Shown here: piece by piece, positions 19,461 through 20,293 of the stretch
How positions within the stretch are numbered: the stretch's first letter is position 1
Layout of the letters: every line of letters starts with the position of its first letter
IMG/VR virus record: IMGVR_UViG_3300020450_000124
Coordinates: 1 to 20,293 of that record
DNA: 20,293 bases
Origin: a virus
Direction: 5' to 3' (one strand)
Position numbers and translations under genes: made by a program
Notes under the pieces: model-generated
Seen by the model: only the letters and a program-made list of their open reading frames with translations
What the model was told of the DNA's origin: nothing
The model's database searches: none

Positions 19461-20293
19461 TAATTTATTTCTTTCAAATATTTTTCATAAGTTGGAAATC
19501 TTTTCTCAACAATATTTTTTTCACCAGGATTTATACTTTTTAGCATTTCTTCTGGTGTACTGTAATTTGAAAAGCCTTTCATTTTTAAGTAAGCTTTTAC
19601 TGCAGCTTTTGATACGGCATTATTTGTTGCTAAGAGATCAGGATTCTTAATAAGATCAACACCTATAGCATCTCCTACTTTTCTATATGTATCCATACCT
19701 GTAATTTGAATAGGGCCTCTACCTCTATAGGTAGCAAACTTTTTATCTCCTACATTACCCATTTTTATGCTTTTGTAATGATCATTATATCTAATATCAA
19801 ATATTTCTTCTGCTTTATCTGGAGGTATATGTTCAGGAGGGTTTTTAACAACATGCATAGCTATTGGCTGTCCTACATGATCTAACTCTCTATATTCTAT
19901 ATTTAATTTTTTATAGGTTTCAGGGTCTAGCTTCCCTGTTACATTTAAGCCTTTTATTTTTTGAAATCTTTTAATCCCAGAAATTGTATTTTTACCTATT
20001 ATACCGTCTACATTACCTACATCAATTCCTTTTTTATTTAAGGCTTCTTGAACTTCTTTATTTAAAATAGTTTTTGGTCTTTCTAGATAAACAATATTAC
20101 CATCATCATCTGTCTGTTTTGGAAAACCTAGTATCTCATATATTTTCTGATCGTTTCTTTTTAAAGGAGCCTTTTTTGTGTTAGGATGCAAAACTTTTTT
20201 AAGACTATATTTTTCATTTGTTCCTATTAATTCAACAGGACTTTCCATACCTTCAAATTGAATTGTTGCAGCCAAAGCTGCAGCAGCTACTTT
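19460..20293 (-). CDS. Peptidoglycan-binding / GH19-like lysin, 5' end outside window
   Basis: The frame is open to the last base of the window (it begins KVAAAALAATI), so the true start lies beyond; a TTG at 20273-20275 is not a convincing start. Counting from the first visible codon, residues about 80-130 are a peptidoglycan-binding repeat (VQEALNKKG, VDGIIGKNT, IKRFQKIKGL, GKLDPETYKKL). Residues about 165-225 resemble the C-terminal half of GH19 chitinase/endolysin domains (YRGRGPIQITG at 189-199, then YRKVGDAIGVDLIKNPDLL). It would cleave or bind cell-wall peptidoglycan. I cannot find the usual HES-type catalytic glutamate motif before that. The AAAALAA start could belong to a signal peptide. 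It is coupled to the holin-like gene. Confidence 0.8.
   Translation of the reverse strand, partial: KVAAAALAATIQFEGMESPVELIGTNEKYSLKKVLHPNTKKAPLKRNDQKIYEILGFPKQTDDDGNIVYLERPKTILNKEVQEALNKKGIDVGNVDGIIGKNTISGIKRFQKIKGLNVTGKLDPETYKKLNIEYRELDHVGQPIAMHVVKNPPEHIPPDKAEEIFDIRYNDHYKSIKMGNVGDKKFATYRGRGPIQITGMDTYRKVGDAIGVDLIKNPDLLATNNAVSKAAVKAYLKMKGFSNYSTPEEMLKSINPGEKNIVEKRFPTYEKYLKEIN

Overview
This window is part of an AT-rich, densely coding tailed-phage genome, most likely a marine podovirus related to the HMO-2011 group (phages of SAR116, SAR11 and Roseobacter-type hosts). The main evidence is a family-A DNA polymerase with a DnaJ-like CxxCxGxG zinc module between its exonuclease and polymerase halves, which I know as a hallmark of that group. 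It sits among T7-style replication genes (separate primase and helicase, endonuclease I) with MazG, a B12-dependent ribonucleotide reductase and a tyrosine integrase. No RNA polymerase, tRNA, rRNA, CRISPR or insertion sequence is visible. Family calls rest on motifs read by eye; no database search was possible.

Layout. Positions 1 to 12981 are one rightward block. It opens with small hypothetical and membrane proteins (1-908), followed by a tyrosine integrase (905-1822), a zinc-finger/Toprim primase (1809-2597), five small ORFs (2597-3501), a DnaB/gp4-type helicase (3523-4752) and the polymerase (4749-6797). After a short gap with a good sigma70-like promoter come an SSB-like protein (6839-7696), a RecE/RecB-type exonuclease (7696-8466), endonuclease I (8457-8876), a hypothetical gene, a DUF3310 protein, MazG, a small acidic ORF and a class II NrdJ-like reductase (9985-11883). 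A possible nuclease (11895-12350) and three small genes with their own candidate promoter (12396-12981) end the block. Most junctions are ATGA or TAATG overlaps, which points to translational coupling.

A hairpin at 12982-12998, U-rich on both sides, separates this block from a convergent leftward block (13003 to the window end). The leftward block holds two large virion/internal proteins (1169 and 638 aa), a conserved 187-aa phage protein, a three-helix membrane protein that may be a holin, and a peptidoglycan-binding/GH19-like lysin cut by the window edge.

How it works together: primase, helicase, polymerase and the SSB-like protein form the replisome. The exonuclease and endonuclease I degrade host DNA and resolve recombination intermediates. 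MazG and NrdJ adjust nucleotide pools. The leftward genes make the internal/ejection proteins and probably the lysis proteins. The integrase suggests a temperate ability or history, although the polymerase carries Phe at the 762-equivalent position. The least explained parts are the 151-aa gene after nrdJ, the small genes before the terminator, and the overlapping frames at 632-908.
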